A stretch of DNA of 64,000 nucleotides, taken from NCBI GenBank assembly GCA_963726975.1, contig CAVSEK010000007.1, forward strand, positions 62,001 through 126,000. Reading direction: 5' to 3'. Both the position numbers and the translations under genes were made by a program. Under the pieces are notes generated by a model, which saw only the letters and a program-made list of their open reading frames with translations, made no database searches and was not told the origin of the DNA. Numbering within the stretch: the first letter of the stretch is position 1; every line of letters starts with the position of its first letter. Source of the DNA: CAVSEK01 sp963726975. GTDB taxonomy: Bacteria; Actinomycetota; Actinomycetes; Mycobacteriales; SCTD01. Shown piece after piece: positions 17,634-25,807 of this stretch.

Positions 17634-18967
17634 TCACTCGTCGGCTCGACGACGTCGGGGGCCGGCTCGGCGGCCGCGGCCCGCGCGGCGTGCGGGAGCG
17701 GCGTCGGCCACCCGCTGCAGCGCGGCGTCGTCGTGGGCGGCGCTGACGAACCACGCCTCGTACGCCGACGGCGGCAGGTAGACCCCGCGGGCGAGCATCG
17801 CGTGGAAGAAGGCGCGGTAGCGGTCGACCGCCTGGCGGGTCGCCGTCGCGTAGTCGACGACCGCGTGGTCGGCGAAGAAGATGCTGAACAGGCTGCCGGC
17901 GCGGTTGACCCGGTGCTCGACGCCCTCGGCGGTGAGCGCGTCGGAGGCGAGCTGCGCGACCGTCGCGGCGGTGGCGTCGACGTGCGCGTAGACGTCCGGG
18001 GTGCACTGCTGCAGGGTCGCCAGGCCGGCGGCGACGGCGAGCGGGTTCCCCGACAGGGTGCCGGCCTGGTAGACGGGGCCGACCGGCGCGAGCTGGGCCA
18101 TGACGTCGGCCCGGCCGCCGAAGGCCGCGGCGGGCAGCCCGCCGCCCATGACCTTGCCGAAGGTGAACAGGTCGGCGCCGACGCCGTCGGAGCCGTACCA
18201 GCCGGCCTCCGTCACCCGGAAGCCGGTCATGACCTCGTCGGTGATGAGCAGCGCGCCGTACCGCTCGCACAGGTCCTTGAGGCCCTGGTTGAAGCCGGGC
18301 AGCGGCGGGACGACGCCCATGTTGGCCGCCGCCGCCTCGGTGATGACGCAGGCGATCTAGTCGCCGATCTCCTCGAACGCCGCCTCGACGAGGGCGAGGT
18401 CGTTGTAGGGCAGCACGACGGTGTCGGCGGTCATCGCGCCCGTGACGCCGCTGGCTGTCCGGCAGCCCGAACGTCACGACCCCGCTGCCGGCGCTCGCGA
18501 GCAGCGCGTCGACGTGCCCGTGGTAGCAGCCGGCGAACTTCACGACCTTCGCTGCGGCCGGTGAAGCCGCGGGCCAGCCGCACCGCGCTCATCGTCGCCT
18601 CGGTGCCGCTGTTGACCAGCCGCACCTGCTCGACGGGCGCCACCCGGCGCACGATCTCCTCCGCGAGGTCGACCTCGCCGGGGCTCGGGGTGCCGTAGCT
18701 CGTCCCGCGGGTCGCGGCCCGCTGCAGCGCCTCGACGACCGCCGGGTGCGCGTGCCCGAGGATCATCGGGCCCCAGCTGCACACCAGGTCGACGTACTCC
18801 CGGCCGTCGGCGTCGGTGAGGTAGGGCCCGGCGCCGCTCACCATGAACCGCGGCGTGCCGCCGACGGCCCTGAACGCGCGCACCGGGCTGTTGACCCCGC
18901 CGGGCACCACGGCCTGCGCGCGGTCGAACAGGGCTTCGGACGCGGGGGCGTCGTACGGGTAGGTCAT
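17634..18967 (-). CDS. hemL: Glutamate-1-semialdehyde 2,1-aminomutase HemL (frameshifts and an in-frame amber codon)
   Basis: A PLP enzyme that makes 5-aminolevulinate from glutamate-1-semialdehyde. Clear family blocks: ATG start (MTYPYDAPASEALFDRAQ), VPGGVNSPVRAFRAVGG, GYHGH-equivalent KFAGCYHGHVDALL, ITDEVMTGFR, the PLP-lysine segment FTFGKVMGGGLPAAAFGG, and GTLSGNPLAVAAGLATL. Frame breaks near 18548 (extra G before AAGGTC), 18465 (extra C) and 17705. A TAG at 18357-18359 replaces the residue between GD and IACVIT, normally Gln. Length about 440 residues, as expected. HemL is required for haem unless an alternative ALA synthase exists; errors are likelier than loss. Confidence 0.9.
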
Positions 18968-19091
18968 GGGCCCATCCTGCCCGGCGCCGCGGCAGGGCGC
19001 CCGGGGCAGCCGGCCCCCGCGCCGGCCCTCCCGGTGACGATCTTCCGCGGCGTGCTGCGCGGGACGGCGTGCTGCCGTCCTGCGCGGTGGG

Positions 19092-19476
19092 TCATCGCGG
19101 AGGGGAGGCGGTGCGGCGCAGCCAGAGCAGCCCGAGCACCGGCAGCACGAGCGGCACGTAGCCGTAGCCCGACCCGTAGCCGCTCCACACCGTCTGGTCG
19201 GGGAACGCGCTGCGGTCGGCGTACGACAGGGTGCCGACCACCAGCACGCCGACGAGCTCGGCGCTGATCGTCCCCAGCGCCAGGGGCCGCCGGTCGCGCA
19301 GCAGGCCGACGAACGCGGCGACGTAGACCAGCCCGGCGACGGCCGACAGCAGGTAGGCCACGGGGGCCTCGGAGAAGTGCGTGGCGAGCTGCACGAGCGG
19401 CCCGGGCGGAGGCGGCGACGGCGAAGACGCCGTAGACCGCGGTGAGCGCGCGACCCGGTCCGTGGCTCAGCTCCAC
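19092..19476 (-). CDS. Conserved integral membrane protein (one frameshift)
   Basis: A small hydrophobic protein of about 127 residues with four predicted transmembrane segments: GRALTAVYGVFAVAA, VAYLLSAVAGLVYVAAFVGL, ISAELVGVLVVGTLSY and GYVPLVLPVLGLLWLR. A conserved aromatic loop PDQTVWSGYGSGYGYVP precedes the last helix. The frame shifts near 19405. GTG start at 19476 overlaps the previous gene by 10 bases. This gene type recurs near hemB/hemL in Actinobacteria, but no function is known to me. Confidence 0.62.
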
Positions 19477-19820
19477 GTCGCGACCATCCGCAGCTCCACG
19501 ACGGCCACCACGACGGCGGCGATCGCGAGGACGGCGCTTCCCCAGCGGGTCTGCTCGTCGACGGTCAGGGCGAGCCCGCCGGGCAGGAGCAGCAGCGAGA
19601 GCACGGCGTAGCCGGTGAACGCGCCCGCCTCGACGGGCCGGTCGCCCTGCACCAGGCGCACGAGCACCCAGGCGAGCTGGGCGAGCAGCAGCCCCTGCAT
19701 CCCGAGCAGGGCGCGCAGCAGCGGGCGGGGCGGCGGGACGCCGGTGGCCACGGCGGCACCGGCCCAGACGGCGAGCAGGCCGGTGGCCGTGAGCACCGCG
19801 ACGACGAGGACGGGGGTCAC
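19467..19820 (-). CDS. Small membrane protein of unknown function
   Basis: 117 residues with four hydrophobic stretches (about 2-28, 35-58, 66-86 and 93-113). The short charged loops include VRLVQGDRPVEAGA and TVDEQTRW. It ends in ELRMVATWS. It overlaps the next membrane protein by 10 bases, suggesting the two are made together. No recognisable domain. It lies directly downstream of hemB, 30 bases away, and may belong to the same transcript. Confidence 0.6.
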   Translation of the reverse strand: MTPVLVVAVLTATGLLAVWAGAAVATGVPPPRPLLRALLGMQGLLLAQLAWVLVRLVQGDRPVEAGAFTGYAVLSLLLLPGGLALTVDEQTRWGSAVLAIAAVVVAVVELRMVATWS

Positions 19821-19850
19821 GGGGTCATCCTGCCCGGCGTCCGGCGGGCC

Positions 19851-20835
19851 TCAGCCCTCGTCGAGCCAGCCGGCGACCTCGGTCGCCCAGTAGGTGAGCA
19901 CCGTCCCGGCGCCGGCCCGCTTCACCGAGGTGAGCGTCTCGAGGATCGTGCGGCGGCGGTCGAGCCAGCCCTGCGCGGCGGCGGCCTCGACCATCGCGTA
20001 CTCGCCGGAGACCTGGTAGGCCGCGACCGGCACGTCGACCGCCTCGGCGACGGCCCGCAGCACGTCGAGGTAGGCCAGCGCCGGCTTGACCATGACCGCG
20101 TCGGCGCCCTGCTCGACGTCGAGCAGCGCCTCGCGCACGCCCTCGGCGGCGCCGCGCGCGCCGTCCTGCTGGTAGCCCGCGCGGTCGCCGGACCGCGGCG
20201 CGCACTCGGCCGCGTCGCGGAACGGCCCGTAGAAGGCCGAGGCGTACTTCGTCGAGTAGGACCAGACCGGCAGCGCGGAGAAGCCCTCGCCGTCGAGCGC
20301 CGCCCGGATCGCCGCGACCTGCCCGTCCATCATCCCGCTCGGTGCGACGACGTGCGTGCCCGCGCGGGCCTGCGCGACCGCGGCGGAGGCGTAGCGCTCG
20401 AGGGTCGCGTCGTTGTCGACGTCACCGTCGGGGGTGAGCAGCCCGCAGTGCCCGTGGTCGGTGTACTCGTCCAGGCACAGGTCGCTCATCACGACGGTGG
20501 CGTCGCCGACCTCGGCGGCCAGGTCGGCCAGCGCGCGCTGCACGATGCCGTCGGGGTCGTCGGCGCCGCTGCCGCGGGCGTCCTTGACCTCGGGGATGCC
20601 GAACAGGATGAGCCCGCCGACGCCGGCCTGCACCGCCTCGACGGCGGCCTTGCGCAGCGAGTCGCGGGTGTGCTGCACGACGCCCGGCATCGAGGCGATC
20701 GGGGCGGGCTCGGCATGCCCTCCTTGACGAAGACCGGCAGCACGAGGTCGGCCGGCCGACAGCCGCACGTCGGCGACGAGCCGGCGCAGGGCCGGCGTGC
20801 GGCGCAGCCGGCGCGGGCCGGACGGGCCGGCTCAC
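19851..20835 (-). CDS. hemB: Delta-aminolevulinic acid dehydratase HemB (N-terminal frameshifts)
   Basis: Joins two 5-aminolevulinate molecules into porphobilinogen. Both Schiff-base lysine regions are present: STKYASAFYGPFRDA and VMVKPALAYLD. The catalytic metal loop reads MSDLCLDEYTDHGHCGLL: one of the three Zn-type cysteines of the E. coli enzyme is replaced by Asp, a pattern seen in enzymes that use Mg instead of or besides Zn. Also present: VAPSGMMDGQVAAIR and VSGEYAMV. GTG start at 20835 overlaps the hemD stop (GTGA). Three indels near 20800, 20755 and 20712 break the first 40 residues. About 327 residues once corrected. Confidence 0.92.
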
Positions 20836-22465
20836 GTGCGCGGTCGCCTGCCGGGCCGCCCTGGCGCTTGCGGCGGGCCGCGCTGGGCAGCTCGAGCCCT
20901 CGGCGCGCCGCTCGAGGGCGTGCTCGGCGAGCGCCTCGACCAGGGAGACGACGTCGGGCTTGGCGGCCACGACGTCGACCCGCAGCCCGAGCTCCTCGGC
21001 GGTCGCGGCGGTCTGCGGGCCGATGCACGCCAGCACCGTGCTGTCGTGCGGCTTGCCGGCGATGCCGACGAGGTTGCGCACGGTGCTGCGAGGAGGTGAA
21101 CAGCACGGCGTCGAACCCGCCGCCCTTGAGCGCCTCGCGGGTCTCGGCGGGCGGCGGCGCCGCGCGCACGGTGCGGTAGGCGGTGACGTCGTCGACCGCC
21201 CAGCCGAGCTCCTTGAGCCCGGCGAGCAGGGTGTCGGTCGCGATGTCGGCGCGCGGCAGGAAGACCCGGTCGATCGGGTCGAAGACGTCGTCGTACGGCG
21301 CCCAGTCGGCGAGCAGGCCCTCGCTGGACTGCTGGCCGCTCGGCACCAGGTCGGGCTTGACGCCGAACTCGACGAGCGCGGCGGCGGTGGCGTCGCCGAC
21401 CGCGGCGACCTTGACGCCGGCGAACGCGCGGGCGTCCAGGCCGAACTCCTCGAGCTTCTCGCGCACCGCCTTGACGGCGTTGGTCGAGGTGAACGCCGAC
21501 CCACAGGTAGCGCCCGGTGACCAGGCCCTTGACGGCCCGCTCCATCGGCGCGGGGGTGCGCGGCGGCTCGACCGCGATCGTCGGCACCTCGACCGGGCAG
21601 CGCGCCGTGCGAGCGCAGGGCGACCGACAGGGCGCCGGCCTGGTCGCGGGTGCGCGGCACGAGGACGCGCCAGCCGTACAGCGCGCGGCTCTCGAACCAG
21701 CCGAGCTTGGCGGCCTTCTTCACCGCGTCGCCCACGACGAGCACCGCGTCGCCGGTGAGCCCGGCGGCGCTGACGTCGCGGTCGGCGGCGTCCAGCGTGG
21801 TGAGGACGGTGCGCTGCTCGGGCGTGGTGCCGCCGACGGTGACGGCGACGTCGGCGCCGGCGCGCGCGGCCGTGCTCGACGAGCGCGCTGGCCGCCTTGG
21901 CGACCTCCGCCGCGGGCAGCAGCAGGACGAGCGTGCCGGGGGCGGTCGCGAGCGCCCGCCAGTCGAGCCCGTCGGCGAGCCGCGCGACGGTGCGCGGCAG
22001 CCCGACCGGCACGCCCGCGGAGTCGGGGACGGCGACCGACGTCGGGCACGCCGGGCACGACCTCGAGGCGCTGCTTGCCGCGCACGACCGCCTCGGCGTC
22101 GGCGACGCCCTCCGGGCCGGTGTAGGGGTCGCCGGGGAGCAGCCGCACGACGGCCCGGCCCTCCTTGGCGGCCGCGACGAGCTGGGGGCCGGCGGCCTCG
22201 CCCGGCGCGGTGAGCACCAGCTCGGCGTCGTCGCGGCGCAGCGCCAGCACCGGCTCGGCGACCCGCTCGTCGGCGACGACGAGGTCGGCGGCGGCGCAGC
22301 AGCTCGGCGGCGCGGACGGTGAGCAGGCCCGGGTCGCCGCACCCCGGCGCCGACCAGGGCCACCCGGCCGGGCACCGCCGGCTTCTTGGCCGCGGCCCGG
22401 CGGGGGCGGGCGGGCGCCTCCGCAGCGGTGCCGGCGTCAGCGGTGGGTGGCGGGGTCGACATCAT
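20832..22465 (-). CDS. hemD: Uroporphyrinogen-III methyltransferase / uroporphyrinogen-III synthase fusion (frameshifts)
   Basis: A two-domain protein of about 540 residues typical of Actinobacteria. N-terminal SAM uroporphyrinogen methyltransferase-like domain: GRVALVGAG, LLPGDPYTGPEGVADAEAVV, EVVPGVPDV, VPDSAGVPVGLPRTVARL. C-terminal HemD domain: GWRVLVPRTRDQAGALS, AFTSTNAVKAVREKLEEFG, KVAAVGDATAAALVEFGVKP, DRVFLPRADIATDTLLAGL, VLFTSSSTVRNLVGIAG and CIGPQTAATAEELGL. An Ala/Pro/Lys-rich leader of about 30 residues precedes the first domain. ATG start at 22465 overlaps the hemC stop. At least seven indels between 20880 and 22370. HemD activity serves haem; the first domain may serve sirohaem or cobalamin or be degenerate. 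Confidence 0.87.
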
Positions 22466-23399
22466 CGTCCTCCCATCAGGTCCGCCGCGCCGAGGTCGAG
22501 CAGCTCGGCGGCGAGCCGGCGTCCCACCCCCCGCGGGTCGGACGTCGGACCGGTGGCCGACAGGCGCACCAGCTCTGAGCCGTCGAGCGCGGCCACGAGG
22601 CCGCGCAGGTAGACCTCGGGGCCGTCGTCGCCCTCGGCGACCTCGGCGGCGGCGCCGACCGGCGCCGAGCAGCCGGCCTCGAGCGCCGCGAGCAGGGCCC
22701 GCTCGGCGTCGACCGTCGCCCGGGCGACCGGGTCGTCGAGCGCGGCGAGCAGGTCGACGAGCTCGGCGTCGGCCGGGGTGTCCCCCGTGCGGCACTCGAC
22801 CGCCAGGGCGCCCTGCGCCGGGGCCGGGAGCACCTGCAGCGGGTCGAGGACCTCGGTGACCTCGTCGAGCCGGCCGAGCCGGGCCAGTCCGGCCCGGGCC
22901 AGCACGACGGCGTCGAGCCCCCCGTCGCGGACGAAGCCGATCCGGGTGTCGACGTTGCCGCGGACCGGCTCGACCTCGTGGCCGAGCCCGAGGGCGCGCA
23001 GCTGGGCCATCCGGCGGGGCGAGCCGGTGCCGACCCGGCTGCCCGGGGGCAGCTCGCCCAGGGTCAGCCCGTCGCGGGCGACGAGCACGTCGCGGGGGTC
23101 CTCGCGCGGCGGGACGGCGGCGATCGATCAGCCCGGCCGCCGCGCGCGGTCGGCAGGTCCTTGTAGGAGTGCACGGCCAGGTCGACCTCGCCGGCGAGCA
23201 GCGCGTCGCGCAGCGCGGTGACGAAGACGCCGGTGCTGCCCAGCGAGCTGATCGCGGCGGTGGAGCGGTCGCCGGAGGTGACGACGCGCACCAGCTCGAC
23301 CTCGCGGCCGGTCGCGGCGCGCACGGCGTCGGCGACGTGGCCCGACTGGGCGAGCGCCAGCGCGCTGCCCCGGGTGCCGAGGCGCAGCGGCGCGCTCAC
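22462..23399 (-). CDS. hemC: Porphobilinogen deaminase HemC (one frameshift)
   Basis: Polymerises four porphobilinogens to hydroxymethylbilane. N-terminus LRLGTRGSALALAQSGHVAD, the loop EVDLAVHSYKDLPTA, VGTGSPRRMAQL, VRGNVDTRIGFV, LPAPAQGALAVECR, and the dipyrromethane-cofactor cysteine in ALEAGCSAPVGA. About 311 residues. GTG start at 23399 overlaps the hemA stop (GTGA); its own stop overlaps the hemD ATG. The frame is broken near 23125, between KDLPTA and the PPREDPRDVLVA segment. Confidence 0.93.
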
Positions 23400-24751
23400 G
23401 CGGCGTCCCCCGCAGCGGCCTGGTGCTCGACGGCCGGGTCCTCGACGGCGGCCCGATCGTCCTCGACGGCGACCGGCGCGGCGGCGACGGCGGCGGGAGC
23501 GGCCCGGTCGAGGCCGAAGAGCTCGCGCAGCGCCTCGGCGTACGACGCGGCAGCGGGTGCCTCGGCCAGCTCCTTCACCCGGACGGTCGGGGTGTGCAGC
23601 AGCGTGCCGACGACCCGGCGCACGGTGGCGGCGACCTCGGCGCGCTCGCGCTCGTCGAGCCCGGGCAGGCGGGCGTCGAGCCGGGCCAGCTCGGCCTCGG
23701 CGACCTGGGCGGCGCGCCTCCGCAGCGCGGTGACGGTGGGGGCGACCCGGCTGGCGCGCTGCCAGGCGAGGAAGCCGCCGACCTCCTCGCGCACGATCGC
23801 CCGCACGTCCTCGACGTCGCCGCCCGCGCCGGTGCTGCGGAGCACGGTCTGCAGGGTCTCGAGGTCGACGAGCGTCACCCCGGGCAGGCCGCGCACGGAG
23901 GCCTCGACGTCGCGGGGCAGCGCCAGGTCGAGGAAGGCCACCGGCCGGCCGCCGCGGGCCGCCACCGCCTCGGCGACGAGCGCGTGGTCGAGCACGACGC
24001 CGGTCGCGCCGGTCGAGCACACGACGACGTCGGCCTGCGCGAGGGCCGCGGGCAGCCCGTCGAGCCCGGTGCCGACGCCCTCGAGCGAGGTGGCGAGCCG
24101 CTCGGCGTTGGCCCGCGTGCGGTTGGCGACGGTGATCGACGCGACGCCCGCACGGCGCAGGACGCTGCCCGCCAGCGCGCCCATCGACCCGGCGCCGACG
24201 ACGAGCACGTCGCGGCCCTCGAGCGGACCGACGGCCGCCACGGCCCGCTCCAGCCCGACGCTCACGAGCGAGCGGCCGGCGCTGTCGATGCCGGTCTCGG
24301 CGTGCGCCCGCTTGCCCACCCGCAGCGCGCTCTGGAAGAGCTCGTGCAGCGTGCGGCCCGCGCCGTCGGCGCTGGTGCCGTACGCCCGGCGCAGCTGGCC
24401 CAGGATCTGCGACTCGCCGACGACCATCGAGTCCAGGCCGCAGGCGACCTCGAACAGGTGGGAGACGGCCTGGCCCTCCCAGTGGACGTAGAGGTGCTCC
24501 TGCAGCTCGGGCAGCGGCACGCCCGACCGGCGCGACAGCAGGTCGGTGACGGCGTCGACGCCGGCGTGGAAGCCGTCGGTGTCGGCGTAGACCTCGACCC
24601 GGTTGCAGGTGGACAGCACCAGCGCCTCGTCGACCGCCCCGGCCCGCAGCTCGCCGGCGACCGGGCCGGTGTCGTGCAGCGCGACCGTCATCTGCTCGAG
24701 CAGCGCCACGGGCGCGGTCCGGTGGCTGACGCCGACGACGAGCACGCTCAC
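23396..24751 (-). CDS. hemA: Glutamyl-tRNA reductase HemA
   Basis: The NADPH-dependent first step of C5 haem synthesis, making glutamate-1-semialdehyde for HemL. The start MSVLVVGVSHRTAPVALLEQ, catalytic cysteine ALVLSTCNRVEVYAD (about residue 49), EVACGLDSMVVGESQILGQL, and the NADPH-binding DVLVVGAGSMGALAGSVL are all present, with the C-terminal dimerisation helices. 451 residues including an Ala/Val/Asp-rich tail of about 40 that is not conserved. Clean frame. GTG start at 24751 overlaps the rex stop by four bases, so it is coupled to rex and should share its redox control. Confidence 0.95.
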   Translation of the reverse strand: MSVLVVGVSHRTAPVALLEQMTVALHDTGPVAGELRAGAVDEALVLSTCNRVEVYADTDGFHAGVDAVTDLLSRRSGVPLPELQEHLYVHWEGQAVSHLFEVACGLDSMVVGESQILGQLRRAYGTSADGAGRTLHELFQSALRVGKRAHAETGIDSAGRSLVSVGLERAVAAVGPLEGRDVLVVGAGSMGALAGSVLRRAGVASITVANRTRANAERLATSLEGVGTGLDGLPAALAQADVVVCSTGATGVVLDHALVAEAVAARGGRPVAFLDLALPRDVEASVRGLPGVTLVDLETLQTVLRSTGAGGDVEDVRAIVREEVGGFLAWQRASRVAPTVTALRRRAAQVAEAELARLDARLPGLDERERAEVAATVRRVVGTLLHTPTVRVKELAEAPAAASYAEALRELFGLDRAAPAAVAAAPVAVEDDRAAVEDPAVEHQAAAGDAA

Positions 24752-25437
24752 GCCGGCACGTCCTGCTCGACGGCCGGCGTGCGACGCGCCTGGTGGAAGG
24801 ACAGGATCTGCAGCTCCACGGCGAGGTCGACCTTGCGCACGTCGACCTGCGGCGGCACCTGCAGCACGACGGGCGCGAAGTTGAGCACGCTGCTGATGCC
24901 GGCCGCGACGAGGGCGTCGCAGACCGGCTGCGCGGCCTCGGCCGGCGTCGCGATGACCGCGATGCTCACGCCCGTCTCGGCCACGACCTGCGCGAGCTCG
25001 GCGACGGGGCGCACCCGGTGCCCGGCGACGACCTCGCCCACCCGGTCGGGGTCGACGTCGAGCAGCGCGGCCACCTCGAACCCGCGCGAGGAGAACCCGC
25101 CGTAGCCGGCGAGGGCGTGGCCGAGGTTGCCGACGCCGACGAGCAGGACGCGCCAGCCGCGGGTCAGGCCGAGCTCGCGGCTGATGTGCAGCACGAGCTC
25201 CTCGACCTCGTAGCCGACGCCGCGGGTGCCGTAGGAGCCCAGGTGCGACAGGTCCTTGCGCACCTTCGCCGGCCGGCCCCCGACGAGGTCGGCGAGGTCC
25301 TGCGAGCTGACGGTGCGGGCGCCGCTCTCGGCGAGACCGTGCAGGGCGCGCAGGTAGACCGGCAGCCTCGCCACGGTGGCCTCGGGCACCCCGCAGCGGC
25401 GCCGCGGCGCCGCGCCGACCGTGCCCGCCCCGCTCAT
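24748..25437 (-). CDS. rex: Redox-sensing transcriptional repressor Rex
   Basis: A dimeric NADH/NAD+ sensor that releases DNA when NADH is high. N-terminal winged helix: GVPEATVARLPVYLRALHGL, TVSSQDLADLVG, AKVRKDLSHLGSYGTRGVGY. C-terminal Rossmann domain: WRVLLVGVGNLGHALAGYGG, ALLDVDPDRVG, IAVIATPAEAAQPVCDALV, ISSVLNFAPV. About 229 residues from ATG 25437, which fits the family; a GTG at 25470 is an alternative that adds eleven residues. A Rex operator lies 68 bases upstream. Rex heads the rex-hemA-hemC-hemD-hemB run, as in Streptomyces where Rex represses rex-hemACD. Confidence 0.94.
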   Translation of the reverse strand: MSGAGTVGAAPRRRCGVPEATVARLPVYLRALHGLAESGARTVSSQDLADLVGGRPAKVRKDLSHLGSYGTRGVGYEVEELVLHISRELGLTRGWRVLLVGVGNLGHALAGYGGFSSRGFEVAALLDVDPDRVGEVVAGHRVRPVAELAQVVAETGVSIAVIATPAEAAQPVCDALVAAGISSVLNFAPVVLQVPPQVDVRKVDLAVELQILSFHQARRTPAVEQDVPA

Positions 25438-25504
25438 CCGTCCGCCCCTGCCCCGCTGCGCACCAGGCACGCGCCCGGCGCTCGTCGCTGTCGAGGTTAC
25501 GCGC

Positions 25505-25522
25505 TTGTGAACGGCTGCACGA
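25505..25522. promoter_or_regulatory. Rex operator (ROP) upstream of rex-hemACDB
   Basis: The 18-bp site TTGTGAACGGCTGCACGA matches the Rex consensus TTGTGAA-N4-TTCACAA at 12 of 14 defined positions (perfect left half; two mismatches in the right half). It lies in the 100-base gap between the glutaredoxin gene end (25538) and the rex start (25437), where the operon promoter must be. Autoregulation is inferred from the known Streptomyces arrangement. Confidence 0.78.
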
Positions 25523-25537
25523 AGTCGGTGAGCGCGG

Positions 25538-25807
25538 TCACACGCCTGCCCGCAACGCGGCCCGGAGCACGCGGGCGTCGACCTCCCAGAACGCGTGCTC
25601 CACGCCGTCGAGCAGCACCACCGGCACCTTGTCGCCGTACGCGGCGAGGTCCTGCGGCGAGGTGTCGACGTCGCGCTCCGCGTAGGCCGCGCCGGCGCGG
25701 GCGGCCTCCCGCGCGACCACCGGCGCGACCTCCGCGCAGCGGGTGCAGCCGGCCCGCGTCACCAGCACGACCTCGCGCACCGCGCCGCGGCGGCGCAGCA
25801 GGCTCAC
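25538..25807 (-). CDS. Glutaredoxin-like thiol protein
   Basis: An 89-residue thioredoxin-fold protein with a CxxC redox site in VLVTRAGCTRCAEVAPVV, then AYAERDVDTSPQDLAAYGDK, the cis-Pro segment KVPVVLLDGVEHAFW and a final Arg/Ala-rich helix. It resembles the short glutaredoxin family (DUF836) found next to rex/hemA in Actinobacteria. GTG start at 25807 overlaps the acyl-CoA synthetase stop (GTGA). A GTG at 25780 is a shorter alternative. Its redox partner is unknown; mycothiol is the likely low-molecular-weight thiol given mshA. Confidence 0.78.
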   Translation of the reverse strand: MSLLRRRGAVREVVLVTRAGCTRCAEVAPVVAREAARAGAAYAERDVDTSPQDLAAYGDKVPVVLLDGVEHAFWEVDARVLRAALRAGV

